From the NCBI GenBank assembly GCA_009760855.2, contig WPIO01000153.1, positions 67,501 to 129,500 on the forward strand: a DNA stretch of 62,000 nucleotides. The letters are read 5' to 3'. The translations under genes were made by a program, and so were the position numbers. Below, piece by piece: positions 1 through 11,510 of the stretch. The notes under the pieces are model-generated. The model saw nothing but the letters and a program-made list of their open reading frames with translations, did no database searches and was not told the origin of the DNA. Position 1 is the first letter of the stretch. Every line of letters starts with the position of its first letter. Source of the DNA: Cristatella mucedo (lineage: Eukaryota > Bryozoa > Phylactolaemata > Cristatellidae).

Positions 1-1127
1 TTTGCCTGGAGCCAAGAATTTTTATATTTTACAGTGTCGACTACTGTAATGATCATCGGTGGTGCTGTATAATAATCATCGGTGCTGCGACGGCTTAGTA
101 ACACTTAGCAGAACCGCCCAAATGTTTGCTATTCCCAGCATTATCTCGTGCTGCCCTGTGCGTTTTCCCCCAAGCGCTAAAGTTAATCACTCTAACTTAG
201 TGGTAATCAGGCCTGCTATAACCCCGAAAAGCCATATTAATGCTTGTCTTTATATAAAATTGCACCCACTAGTACAGATTAAGCAGGTCACCATGGATAA
301 CTGGGCAGCGCGCCCTCCTGAGAGCAGGATCAGCTCGCTAAACTAATAGCAGCATGTCTATGCAGTAAGCCGGTCACGTTGAATAGAAGGCTGCTGTAGA
401 AAGATAAAAAAAAAAGTCTTCTCGGGTCATTGTCTATTCTAATCTATCTGGGAGAACATGACGGCTACCCTATCTTTGTCCTTGATAGTCAGCTTGATAA
501 CGTTGCCGCATATTCAGTCATAGCTGAAAAGTCTTCGAACGATATTTGATCAATCTAAGAGGCAGAACTCGATCAAGATCGTCAGGTGAAAGATATTGTT
601 CTGTCTCTAGCAGCTGTCACGACAAGTTGTAGGCTAAACTTATCACAGGACTTGTAATGCTTAGCTAATCCTCTTAGCAAGTGCTTCCTCCAGAAGCTGC
701 TCATCCTATTTTAAATGTCGCTCTTTTGGGCAAAATTTAACGACTAGGGACTGCGGCGACCGACGGACCGACCGACCGACCGCCGACAGTGTTTTTCCGA
801 TTGGGCAAGCCTTGTTTATAGTTTCGTCCAAGTACGATGAATCAATGATGAAAACTTCTTTAGAGCAGTTGAAGAGTGTTACTTTGAACTACTGTGCTCA
901 TCTCCAGCCGCGTGACAAGACAACCGGTCGCTTGTCGCTTTCTGTCGTGCTTCTTCCCGTTGCTTTTTTGCGATCGCCGTGGTCCTACAGAGATCGCAGA
1001 CCATCACCGCAAGGGAGAGCGCCATTCATTTTATCGCGGACACGCCTTTTTTCACCCGCACTGCGCTTGAAGACCCAGTGAATCGAACCACTGCCGGATG
1101 TCGTGCCGAAGAAACTTGACTTATAAT
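1..1127. other. Gene-free stretch, unannotated
   Basis: I see no recognisable gene or repeat family here, apart from a short GACC-type simple repeat around 759-784. Open frames are short and match no family I know. Confidence 0.5.
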
Positions 1128-1840
1128 GTAATATTAGTAATACACTTGATAAAGCAACCTCAGAGAACTCAATCTGTTTCTAGGTGCTTCACAACTGCTG
1201 CAAAGGAAGCACGATCGAATGGTTAGAGGTTGCATGCTCAATAAACAAGAACTACACGGCTAGGGGTGACATGCACAGAGTCACCGTGCAATTGTAGTTA
1301 GCGGCAGCATGCAACAGTGTCAGCACGCATAAGGACATACAGGTTGAATCAAAGGGACACTCTAAATGCTGCGATGAATTGGTGCGTTTTTAAATTTTCT
1401 TTTTAGATGGGGTTAAGTCAGGCGATTCCGTGACGCAAGTCGGGAGTAAATTCCAGGCTTTGGGAGCATACGAACTAAAGGCTTAGTCTCCAAAGGATTT
1501 CAGGTTTGTATGAGGTATAGGTAAATAGTTAGACTCCGAAAGGTGGGTGGTTCGATGTTTAGCCTGGTGGGAGAGTAGATCTGAGAGATTGGCTGGAGCC
1601 AAGGAATGAAGGGACCTAAAAGTGAGCGGCAGACCCTTGAAGTCGATGCGTTGCTTGACTGGGAGCTAGTTAAGGTCAGCGAGAAGTGGTGTGATGAGGC
1701 AACTGGGACGCTCACGGCAGACAAGCTTAGCTGCAAAGTTTTGCACCAGCTGTAAGCGCCTGATTGCACGGGCCGGTAGACCAGCAAGAGGTGAGCTACG
1801 GGGGTCAAGACGAGACGTCACCAGTGAATGGATCAACTTG
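1128..1840 (-). mobile_element. CR1/L2-like LINE, 3' end (RT thumb, C-terminus, 3' UTR)
   Basis: Read on the minus strand, about 1840-1670 encodes the reverse-transcriptase thumb region (LIHSLVTSRL then ARAIRRLQLVQNFAAKLV). The C-terminal tail follows over about 1670-1400 in several frames, with stops and frameshifts. From about 1400 to 1128 comes the 3' UTR common to the other copies in the window (26.1-26.5, 32.1-32.5 and 50.0 kb). Its terminal motif, which pairs an AGAGATT-like core with CTCTGAGG, reads into a short TTA-rich tail. The tail and the conserved C-terminal block (GDRAFSSYAP in better copies) place it in the CR1/L2 group of non-LTR elements. It is a dead fragment lacking the endonuclease and the RT catalytic core. 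Confidence 0.75.
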
Positions 1841-2243
1841 GGCGAGCTGGGGAGCGGGCTGTCGGTAAACCTTCGGCGGCCATCGAGCCGTCGATAAGAG
1901 TCGAGGAGCAGAAATTGGCGTACGCATTGCATCGGACTAATTTCAGGGACTTTTTTATGGGCGGCCGCTTCATCGTGTGCGTCTTTACTGTTGTTGGCCG
2001 AGTCTGCGTCGAGCCGCCATTTCATCGTCGAACCGCCATTATCGTTTTGCTCGAACGACCGTATCGCAAAAACAGCTAAGTGGACAAAGTGGGTTTGAAA
2101 CGCAGATTGAAAAAAACGAGTGACCTCATCTCACACTCTCTTCGGTATACAATGAAAAACAAGCGATCTTTCTTCCCTCGCCACCTTCCTAGCGCTTCGC
2201 TTCGCTCGTGGCTGAGCAAAGCTGGCGACAGTGAAAGCGACTC

Positions 2244-2433
2244 GTGAGCCGCAATGGCTCACTAGGTAAGGCGGTTGCTTTTAACGACCTCGGCACCGAG
2301 GTCGTGGGTTCGAATCCAGTGGTGGGCGATCCTTTATCGCCACTGCAAGCGGTGGCGATAGCCGTCAAGGCTCTTCTGTCGCTATGCAAAAAGGGGCTGT
2401 TAGATCAGCTAGTATTTGTACATTTATTTATTT
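2244..2433 (+). mobile_element. tRNA-derived SINE, family A, copy 1
   Basis: The element starts GTGAGCCG. It has a box-A-like segment (TGGCTCACTAGG) and a box B, GGTTCGAATCC, at 2307-2317. A conserved body (hairpin-forming GACCTCGG and CCGAGGTC just before box B) and an ATTTATTTATTT tail follow. It is flanked by the direct repeat GACTC (2239-2243 and 2434-2438), read as a target-site duplication. It would be transcribed by RNA polymerase III. It is not a tRNA gene, because the acceptor stem and anticodon arm are not formed. Confidence 0.85.
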
Positions 2434-2438
2434 GACTC

Positions 2439-3733
2439 GGAGCTCAGCACTTGTCGTTCGAAGAGCCTCGATGCCGCTTATTTGGCGTCATCTACCAAAA
2501 TATTCAGGGTCCTAGTTTACTACCTATCGTCAGGTCTAGGCCCTCTCCAATTGTGTCAATTCCTGTAGAAATTCAGAGTGGCCTTAGACAGTCCTCCGTT
2601 GGACTCGGAGCAGAAACATTTCTCGGAGCCTGACACGGGGATCCCGCAAACATTTTCACCTTACAGTCTCGCTGCAAATGGCACATATGTTGACGGACTG
2701 AAATTTCTTTCAGATTACGGTGAACGACTGCCACAGAAGGTCGATTTTACCCCTTGTGTGTTAGCATTAGGATTCAAGAACGTCACCGGAAATACTCACT
2801 TAGAGCCAGTCTTCATCTTTTCGATTGCAATTTGTTTGTTTAATTTTGTCGATCTCACCAAAAAGGCCACACATCGAAGGAAGCGTCCCATGCTGTTTCA
2901 TCAATGCACGAGCAAATTAATGCATACTCATTTATTTAGTAGTACGCGCAGATAATGCCAAACAGCATAGTCCAATAAGCTCACGAGGTCTCACAGCGAA
3001 CGTTGAATGCAGAATCTCACGCTGGACTTTCCTCATTTGTCGGAGGAAAGTCGCTACGCATCGTCTGTTGCTATGCATCCGTCGCTATGCATCGTCCGTT
3101 GCTACGCATCCGTCGCTACGCATCATCTGCTGCGAAAGTTTGACAGTTTTCTGGACCCTGGGATCTAAAGCCCCCTCCTCCTGTAGGGGCGAGTGCAGGA
3201 CTCGATGACTTCAATGACCCGATTCTGGTTAGGGAAGAAAACTTCCGCATCGCGTGAAGAAACTTTTCTGGCGGATTCAACCAACAGATGGTCTCGACAT
3301 TGCCTCGCGCCCAATCAGGCCTAGAATTTATCCTCGTACAAAATATTCTAGCCACGGCCTCTCTCGGAAGCGGAAAGTATAGAGCCACGTTACGAATACG
3401 TGCGGCTCTCGTCTGCACGCCTGTGTGTACCGATGCTGCTAACAAGTTGCGCAAGCATTAGTTATTAGTCGAACGCGAAGCAGGAACAATAACGCTAAAA
3501 CAGACGCAAGACAACCCTCAAGTCCGTAGCGACACAAATACAACGACAACAGTATCTTTGTACATTACCCTTAAAACAATAGAACTATTTCTAGGAATTT
3601 AGAAAGTGCTACAAGTGCTGAGTGCCGTTCTTTTCATTGTCTGCTGCCAGCTGCTTAGCGATATTTTTTTCATAAATCTTTGACAACAAAGGATGAAGGG
3701 AAACTAGGCGTTAGTTTGTAAGTACCTCTGTAA
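2439..3733. other. Gene-free stretch downstream of the fucosyltransferase
   Basis: No known protein family is recognised. The 125-codon frame at 2578-2955 (+) and the 112-codon frame at 3116-3454 (-) show no domain I can name. A short tandem array sits at 3051-3130 (separate entry). Confidence 0.5.
3051..3130. repeat. Minisatellite of about 15-31 bp units
   Basis: The motif GTCGCTACGCATC recurs with small changes (GTTGCTATGCATCC, GTCGCTATGCATC). Alternating units of about 15 bp form an approximately 31-bp higher-order unit, present about two and a half times. Confidence 0.7.
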
Positions 3734-3739
3734 TTTATT
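3734..3739 (-). promoter_or_regulatory. Putative poly(A) signal of the fucosyltransferase gene
   Basis: AATAAA on the minus strand, about 275 bases past the stop codon of the fucosyltransferase frame. It is the first such hexamer I see downstream and would give a short 3' UTR. Confidence 0.4.
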
Positions 3740-4014
3740 AAGCATCCCAAAAATGCTCTTGTTTAATTACCAGCAACGTGACTAGCCACTCTGCATGGCG
3801 GGAAAGCAGGCGTCCTTCCAGCGTTGCCCCTGCGCTCATCTAACGCAACTACATCGAGGCCATTTTCAGCAGGGGCATCGCCGTCGTACTTCGAACGAAC
3901 TTCCTCCGCTCCTGCAATCCGGCGTCTTCCGCCGGCGGCTGGTGACTTGAACTGACCGCTAAAGAAGAAGCGGCAAGAACTGCAAGTGACGAAGCGGCGA
4001 GGCCCCACCGAGCA

Positions 4015-5349
4015 CTACTGCGGCCATCTCGTCCTGCAGCCGGCATTGGCCCATCGTGACAGATCGGCCTTGACCGGCATTGAGCGCAGCTCGCCGCGAT
4101 GCAGGGACTCGCACAGGCGACAGACGCCGCGGGCCAGCTCGCGGTGCCAGCCGACGGATACGTCGTAGCTCGAGCGCCAGCGGTGATAGTAGAGGAACGC
4201 GTCGCGGCTCGACGCCACCTTGGCGAGGAAAGCGCCGAGCTCTCGCGCCGATGTGAAGTTCTCGGCGTGTATGAATGAGTCGGGCGGCGCGAGCGCTTCG
4301 TATTCGCTCAGCGGTGCGCCGATGACGACCGGTATGGCCCCGCCGGGCGACGCCAGCGCTCGCCACAGCTTCTCCGTCACGTAGTCGGGACAAAGCGAGT
4401 TCTCAAACGCCAAGTAGAAGGCGTGCGTCGAGCTGAGCTGCAGCTCGCAGTCCGACTCCGTCGTCACGTCCCTGCTTCCGCTGCAGGAAATCGAGCCGGG
4501 CGGCGCACACTTGCCCACGATGTTGACCTTGATGTGCTCAGACAGCTGCTTGACGTAAGTCGTGCGGTCGCTGGCGCAGTTCCCAACCATCCAGTAGGCG
4601 CTCGGCCTACGGCTTTCGAAATTGGTCACGATCGGATCGGGCGGATGGCTGCGGTTGACCGAGGCCGCTGCCAACGAAAAATGGCCGTAGCCGACCGGAA
4701 GGTCTGAGTCTCGGCGGTACGTCATGGTAAAGTTGAACACACTATCGTGTCTGGTCGTGGTGAAACCAAACGTGGGCGGCTCGAGGTTGAAGAATATCCA
4801 CAGCTGCGACCGCGAGCGATGGCTCGGAGCCCGGGCCGGGTCATAGTCCGAGGCGTGAAACAACACTGCATCGGCGTCTCGAACACGTTCCGGGTCGTGT
4901 GTCAGCTCGCAGTGGCTGCTGCTCGGCCAGCTCACCAGGAAGCTCTGCTTTAGCTGGCTCTCGAAGGAGCTGCCCCAGAACTTCGTCCAAAAGAGCACCA
5001 CCGCCTTCTTTGGCAACGAGAGTGGTGGCGGCGGCGGCGGCGACGACGACGACGTCGTGGACCGCATAGTGGCCGTCGTCGTGCCGTCGCTCGCTCTTGC
5101 TCTTTCCGCCGCCGGTGGCGCAGAGGATGCCGTGGCAGCCGCGTCGCCGCCCCTCATCGCCAGTGAGAGATTCGGCCACCGCACAACCGCAGCCGCCGCT
5201 TCGGCGTCAATCATCGAACGCAGAGCAGCGAGCAGAAGAACCATCAGCAGGAGGACGCAGCCAATAGCAGCCGATCGCTTAGCCTTGCCCTTCTTGAGCA
5301 GCGGCAAGAGGCTCGTCGTCGTCGTCGTGAGCTGTGGCTTCGATGACAT
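4015..5349 (-). CDS. alpha1,3-fucosyltransferase, GT10 family, type II Golgi enzyme
   Basis: The product transfers fucose from GDP-fucose to glycan acceptors (alpha1,3 or alpha1,3/4 linkage) in the Golgi lumen. The frame is a single 444-codon exon starting at the ATG of MSSKPQL. The open frame runs six codons further upstream, but only to a GTG. In order: a short cytoplasmic tail with basic KKGKAKR (19-25); one membrane anchor, about 26-43; an Ala/Ser/Thr/Pro-rich stem to about 110 with a run of six prolines; then the catalytic domain from about KKAVVLFWTKFWG. The GT10 signature FYLAFENSLCPDYVTEKL lies near residues 309-327. Other family landmarks are NFESRRPSAYWMVGNC, IPVVIGAPL, and late cysteines in GVCRLCE. 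Length and layout match animal alpha1,3-fucosyltransferases. I cannot tell a core-type (FucTA) from an antenna (Lewis-type) enzyme. A non-coding 5' exon is possible. A (CT)n tract sits about 150 bp upstream. Confidence 0.93.
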   Translation of the reverse strand: MSSKPQLTTTTTSLLPLLKKGKAKRSAAIGCVLLLMVLLLAALRSMIDAEAAAAVVRWPNLSLAMRGGDAAATASSAPPAAERARASDGTTTATMRSTTSSSSPPPPPPLSLPKKAVVLFWTKFWGSSFESQLKQSFLVSWPSSSHCELTHDPERVRDADAVLFHASDYDPARAPSHRSRSQLWIFFNLEPPTFGFTTTRHDSVFNFTMTYRRDSDLPVGYGHFSLAAASVNRSHPPDPIVTNFESRRPSAYWMVGNCASDRTTYVKQLSEHIKVNIVGKCAPPGSISCSGSRDVTTESDCELQLSSTHAFYLAFENSLCPDYVTEKLWRALASPGGAIPVVIGAPLSEYEALAPPDSFIHAENFTSARELGAFLAKVASSRDAFLYYHRWRSSYDVSVGWHRELARGVCRLCESLHRGELRSMPVKADLSRWANAGCRTRWPQ

Positions 5350-5487
5350 CCTGTCAAGTGGGTCCACGTAAGCCGCTGGGACGACGAGTTAACGCTCGTT
5401 GCCAAGAGCGACACGCCCACACAGCGATTGCCTTCGCTTCGCTGGCTCCAGAGGCTGTCTGCAGCTCGTCTTGCACGAACGATTCCG

Positions 5488-5819
<332 letters not shown>

Positions 5820-6084
5820 ACCTTCCGCGTTCTTTGTCGAATCGCAGCTCTGCAACGCGACGGGGGGGGGTTGGGCACTTTTAAAGACAAGAAGACGTGT
5901 CGAGCGGACGAGCCGAGTGAGCACAGTAAGAGGTGGACGCCTTCCGCGTTCAACGCTCTCAGCGAGCTGAGTCCGTCTGAGGACGCATTCGGTTCAGACA
6001 AGGCCACGGCTGATCTCACGACCCGACAGCTCTCCTCAGAAAAGATTGAGAGCATGTGCTGCTTGCAAGACCACAGATCGTCCA

Positions 6085-7990
6085 GCGTGTTCGCATGAGC
6101 TGCACATGCAACAAGAGAGTTGAGAGAATTCGAAGGGTTCAAGGGCTGGATGGAATCAACGCAAAAGTTCAACTGAATGTCATCTGCATAGAAGTGAAAA
6201 CCGAGAATGCGCTTGGCGATCACATCGGCAACAGGGAGAGTATAAACCGTACAAAGAGATGCAGACCAAGCACAGAGCCCTGAGGTACCCCATGCTTCTG
6301 CGTTTCCTCGGATGATCTTTTTCCGTTCACATCAATACTCGGGAGTTTGCCACTGAAATAGGACTAATGCCATTGCATTGCAGCGCCAGTCATGCCCGGG
6401 CGAAATGAGAGGCGCTCGCGAAGTACTTGTTGATTGATATTATCGAATGCTGCCTGAAGATCATTCATAACAAGCAGAGAGAATTTAGCTAAGTCTGCAT
6501 TCCTACATAGGTCGTTGTAAGCCCAAAGCAATGCTGAGTTTTTGGAATGGTTAGCTATAAAGCCACACTGGAACTTGCTTGCTAGGATTGAAGCTTTAAT
6601 GTAAGAGTTCGGCTGGTCAGCCACAACTCGTTTCAGTTTCGTTTCCGATTGCGTCTCTTACACGGAAACGGTAGAAGGGAGACTGGGCGGAAGCTGCTCT
6701 AGTGTTTATTTCTTAATTAATTGCCTCACCGAAGCCTTTATGAAAGGGGCACGGATATTTCAGCGGCTTGGGACATATTTATACAGTTATTTATGCATGG
6801 CAGGAGTCTGTTCATCTTAGAAGGAGGACCGTAGGTTAGGTATAGGGTCCAGAGGACTGACAGGAAAAATTCTGCGATTAGGAAAATAAATTCAGAATGA
6901 GGTCACTCGTGGCTTCCTTGAATGTAGACATTGAGATGCTACACGAATTTGAGGGATACAGACCTGCTCGGTTGATATTGAGGGACAGGAGTTTAGAAGA
7001 TAGGAGCTCCTTTAAGGATGGATTCGCTGGTCTTGTCTATCTTGCTGACAGGGAAGCTAGAGAGGCGATCGGCTAGATCGCTTCAATTGTCACTAGGTAA
7101 GGAACTAGCCTGGGAGTATTTAAGGTGATGGTTGATCGTAGACATCGGCACTTTTGGATTGTACGTGTGTGTCTCAGCAGTGTTTTTATAGAAGCTAGAC
7201 TTAACCTTAGCTAAGTCGGATTGGCAAGATCTACATTAGTCCTCATATGCCTGTCAGTGGACAGTCAGTCCTGATCTTGTGTCTGCTTTTTTTGAAGCTT
7301 GTGCTTAGTAGACCTAGCTAGTTTAATGCCTGCAGGAAACCACTGGCTGCCTGGGTGAGGATGCAGAGGCGCAAACTCGTCGAGCATGTCAGCCAGTGTC
7401 GTGTTATAGCATTCTATCAAAGATGACATGTCAAAAAGGGGGACTGAGCAGCAGCGGCTGACGGCAGACGTTTTCTCGCGGGCAGAGTCGATGTCAAGGG
7501 TCTTGAGGTTTAGCGATTCACACTTGACTTTATCTGAGCATAGCTTACACTGTGTACTGAATGAGATCAGCATGTGGTCAAATAAGTAGAATATGTTTAT
7601 AATAGTTATTGATAGCGAACAATTGTAGGAGAAACGTTGGTCGAGTGTGTGACCCTCTTGTGAGTAGGATAATGCACATGAACCATAACAGAGAATTAAT
7701 AACACAGTGCACACAATTCTGTGCTGAAGGCTTCAGATAACTTATCAAAATGAGTTTTAAAATCACCCATTACAACGGCAGATCTATTTCTTTCACACAG
7801 AATCAACGTGAGATCAGAAGATTCTGAGATAAAGGAGAAATCTCGACCTGGGGATTGATTGATATGGTGGTATACAGGAATGAGTAGCCTGTACGGATTG
7901 AGTCGTTTATAATCGGGCCCGTGGTAGATTTTAGCCAAGTCTCGTTCAAAGCGAATAGGTCCAATTCATTCTCTATGGATTTTGCACACG
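6085..7990 (-). mobile_element. CR1/L2-like LINE body, copy A: endonuclease then RT palm, degraded
   Basis: On the minus strand the order is as expected for a non-LTR element. The endonuclease begins at about 7990 (ENELDLFALNETWLK) and continues in a shifted frame (SAVVMGDFKTHFDKLSEAFS, about 7770-7710; GHTLDQRF, about 7640). An endonuclease-RT linker (IECYNTTLADMLDEFAPLHP, about 7410-7350) is followed by the RT core at about 6600-6370 (FIANHSKNSALLWAYNDL, then the motif A region LLVMNDLQAAFDNINQ). The GVPQGSVLG-type motif lies at about 6290 and the catalytic YADD box (FHFYADDIQLN) at about 6190. Stops and frameshifts are frequent, and the thumb and 3' UTR are missing after about 6085. It is inactive. 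Confidence 0.85.
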
Positions 7991-8549
7991 CCGGTAGGGT
8001 AGCAAGCCGTGAGTTACAGAAGTCGAGACGGAATGTCACGTACGCATGGACAAATTTAGATCGAATAGTATCCCTGTTAGTAACCATGTATAGTAACCAA
8101 GCCCAAATTTTAGCAACGTTTATGTAGCTGCAAGTAAGCAGACTTGAATTTGGAGCTGATGAGGTCGTCTAATTAGAACAAGACATCGAGAGTTCGAGAC
8201 GCTATTGGAAACATGCTACCCGAACCCTTTGAGGCACACATCTTCCCATTTCCTTGTAACACTAGGATGGCTGTTAACGAGTAAGTTATTTTTCGCACCA
8301 TTCAGCGTTGGAAACTTTGCCATCGAATTGCAAATAGCAACAATACATGTAGCAAGAGAGTCGAGAGAGAGAGAGAGAGTAAGCTGCTGGGATACCGTAA
8401 GGCAGAGGTTCAGCAGTGTGTCATTTGCACAACAATGAAACCCCAGTTTGTGCTAAGCGATCCCATCGGACAGAGAGGGAGGGAGAAAGAGACAGACAGA
8501 CAGACAAACAGACAGAGGCAGAGAGAGTCATTGAGAGAGACAGAGAGAA

Positions 8550-8638
<89 letters not shown>

Positions 8639-9015
8639 CAGAGAGACAGAGAGAGGGAGAGAGAGACAGAGACGGAGAGACTACAGATCGTATGAACAGC
8701 GAAAACAGACAAAGCACAGATCCCTATGGTACCCCATACTTTAGACGATCAGGTGAATTCTGTCCGATGAAATCAATTCTTCGAAGCCTAAAAATGTGTT
8801 ATTACTTAAATCATTGCAATGCAGAGCCAGAGACGTCTATGCGAGAAGAGAGGCAATCGAGAAGGCTCCAACAAAACTAAATCTGTCAGGAGATATAGAA
8901 AAACAAGCAGAAAGACTGCATAAGATAAGTCTGCATTCCTAAGACGGTTATTGCACACTCTTCCGAGTTTGCAGAACTAAAGTCCAACTGACATTTACTA
9001 GTGGGATTTGAGGTT
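7990..9015 (-). mobile_element. CR1/L2-like LINE body, copy B: RT palm and thumb with an internal (GA)n tract
   Basis: A second copy lies upstream of copy A in the same orientation. About 9000-8880 matches the motif A region of copy A. About 8740-8710 carries the remains of the GVPQGS motif. About 8450-8410 reads GFHCCANDTLL, a decayed YADD box. The thumb (KFVHAYVTFRLDFCNSRLATLPACA) occupies about 8050-7990 and is joined directly to the endonuclease of copy A. The microsatellite at 8340-8690 replaces the coding bases between the GVPQGS and YADD motifs. Confidence 0.75.
8470..8690. repeat. (GA)n/(GACA)n compound microsatellite
   Basis: Mixed GACA and GA units. The purest GA run is about 8561-8630. 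It lies inside a LINE reverse-transcriptase copy. Confidence 0.97.
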
Positions 9016-9984
9016 TTAGTTCTCGAAGGTGAAGGTGAAGGTTAAAAGATGCGTTCGTGCAGGCAAGAATGGGATCCCAGCGGAACTAGGCCACCACAGT
9101 TCGTTAAGATCTTAGCTGCTGAGCCGTCAAGTGGTTGGACGAAATCGAACTTTGATCGCCTGCTAGAAGCTAGGATTCCGCCGCCCCCTCCCCCCCCCGT
9201 AGCTAGGCTGGGGCCTAAACTGCTGCCGCCACTAGTCATCGTCCTGCTCGTCATCTCCACTTGAGCGAGTCATGTGAGCCCTGAGGGCTCCTGCTGCAAG
9301 CAAACCGTTCCGTATGGCGGCATTCCATGCGGTTTGCCGTCTCAGCGGCCACCACCGTCGGCGGCGGGCCTCGGCGTACCAGAGTCCGAGTGCCAGCGTA
9401 AAAGTCGAGTCGCTCTAGAAGCCTAGTCGAGGAGCTCTAGAAGTCTCGGAGCGTTCTACGATTCGCGGCGGATTCGTGCGCCCGCTGTGCGGAGGCTGTG
9501 CCGGTACCTCGCGATCCGCCCGCGCTTGCCGTCTACGCTTCGAAGGCGAAGGTCAGAGTGGTCGTAGCGATGCCGCTAAGGTGCCTCTGCCCCGTACGTG
9601 GCGAGCATGTTAGCAGGCCGGAGTCGCCGGTAGACTCGCCGTGGTAGACTCGCAGCGCCGCCATGCGAGCAGACATTGCCTCACGTTACCCGAATTCGCC
9701 CTCGGAGTCCCGGGAGATCGCCCGAGATCGCTCCACGTGTAGCGTTCTTCTAGATGAAGGTGTACATCGGATCAGCTCATGGGTAGCACGTCGCAGTGCC
9801 AGCTACCCACAGTGGTGGCGCCCTAGGAGGCTTTCCCGAATTGCCCGAACGAGCCAACCCCGTAAGGTGGCTCTTCAACACGGCTAGAGTTCTCCGAACA
9901 AACCAACCAGGAAGCAGTACGCCTTCTGACTCGCTAACGATCATTAAATCAGCCGCCCGCTTCGACTTAACCACTGTAAATGAG
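9016..9984. other. Gene-free, GC-rich stretch
   Basis: No recognisable coding region. Frames such as 9663-9887 are short and unmatched. A poly-C tract with CCGCC repeats is at 9180-9200. Confidence 0.5.
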
Positions 9985-11510
9985 GGGGTTCGATGAATTA
10001 CCCCAAGTCACCGCTATCCACTCTAATTAGGCTAGCAACGACCGGACGTAAGCACTGCCGAGCTCACATTTTATGCTGATAATGTAGTACACGTTCAAAT
10101 TTATCAGTTCACAAAATTTTATGTCGCTGTGCGCACGCGGGCTTATGCAAATGAGCGCTGTCGCAGGACGCCTGTACCGAAATTCCCCGAAATCCATTCT
10201 GGTTTCCGTCAAATCCACCCCAAATCTGCTGCGAACAGCTCCAAAAAGTCTGGAGTACGAAACTACGCTACATACACAATGTACCAGAAAAATTAGCTTG
10301 ATTCCACACGTTCTCACAAAGTCCACTGAAATAAGATTTCGGTAATGGCCCAGGCCATTACCGAAATCCACTACATTCCATCATGCAACAAAAAAAATCC
10401 TGATCGAAAAGCTCCCTATTTTTGATTGCACATGACAGCAAACTCTGCGGAAATTGCATTAAACAATTTCACTTGCGTTGGCACGGCCGTTCTCGAGCAA
10501 TGCGCTGCAATCGACTGTAGTAGCCCGGGCCAATACAGCAATCCACTTCAATCCACAGAATCCACCGCATAGAAAATCGAAAAACATTGCGCAGAGCTCC
10601 AGTTTTTATTGCCTATTAAAGTGCACCGTGCTGTGTGCACGAATACGCAAACCAAAAAGAAATTGCGCAAACTCGCACTGTGGCAATGGGCGGCAATCGC
10701 CTGAAATGATCTGGAAAACTACCGCAATCCACTCGATTCCACTGCAAACCGTCCTCAAATCGCCATCGCGAAGCTCTAATTGACATTGCATGTAGGACAC
10801 AGGATTCAGTTCAAAGTGCGTCCACAAAGTGCATCCACCTTTGATCTCGCTGCGCCACCCTCAGATGCAATGGGTGCAGCGCAGAGCGCATTCGGGGGGG
10901 GTCCGGCCGCCATTCCTTTTCTTCATCCGGTAAGATAATAATAGATATAAGATAGCCAGCCGCGACTCAGACATAACAGCGCCGTGAATCCTTCGTCTAA
11001 AATGCCTTTCGCGAGCCACTGTTTTGAAACCAGTGTTTCGCTGGTGACTGTAAAAGTAAAGTCTAAATTCAGGATGCGAGTATTTTTACCGGGCCGGTCA
11101 TTTTTCGCACCGCGTCCCGCATGAGAGGACGGAGGTCACCGGGGGGGGGGCAAGCGTCCAGGTTTAAAGGAATCGCTGCCACTGCTCGCGCGCGCCTAGC
11201 TGCAGTGGCAGCGCTCACCAACTGTGCCTCTCGCCGAGAGCGGCGCTCGCCGAGAGCGGCGCAGTCGGCGAGCGTCGGTGTGCGTGATGACGTCGCAGGC
11301 GGCGAGTAACGACTGTCACGAAACTCGAAGGCTACGGCTGATACGGAGGTGTGTCCCGGAAGCTCCGCTTCCTAGTCCCATGCGCGTCCCTAGCTCCGCT
11401 GCGACGCGCGATTGGCCGCCGAGCTCTCGAGCGTGAAGCTTCTGATTGTATCACTTTTGCTGCAGGCTTCGCAAAAACGCCGGGAATCGTATCCTCGCGT
11501 GTGTATTGAG
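9985..11510 (+). repeat. Duplicate of the lectin-like gene's second intron, expanded
   Basis: Two blocks match intron 2 of the gene at 20873-27925. About 9985-10140 matches about 23355-23520 (shared GGCTAGCAACGACC and GCCGAGCTCA). About 11350-11510 matches about 23580-23745 (shared GCGACGCGCGATTGGCCG and TTTGCTGCAGGCT). The first copy holds about 1.2 kb extra between the two blocks. A decayed third-exon copy follows at 11752. Confidence 0.7.
10336..10367. repeat. Perfect inverted repeat, 15-bp arms and a 2-base loop
   Basis: ATTTCGGTAATGGCC, then CA, then its exact reverse complement GGCCATTACCGAAAT. Confidence 0.95.

Noticed and set aside
2244-2433. tRNA gene, also at 45828-46022 and 32573-32748
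   Set aside because: Box A and box B are present, but no cloverleaf acceptor stem forms. Four related copies with tails and flanking duplications mark a SINE.
4423-5371. Open frames antisense to the fucosyltransferase
   Set aside because: Shadows of a GC-rich coding exon.
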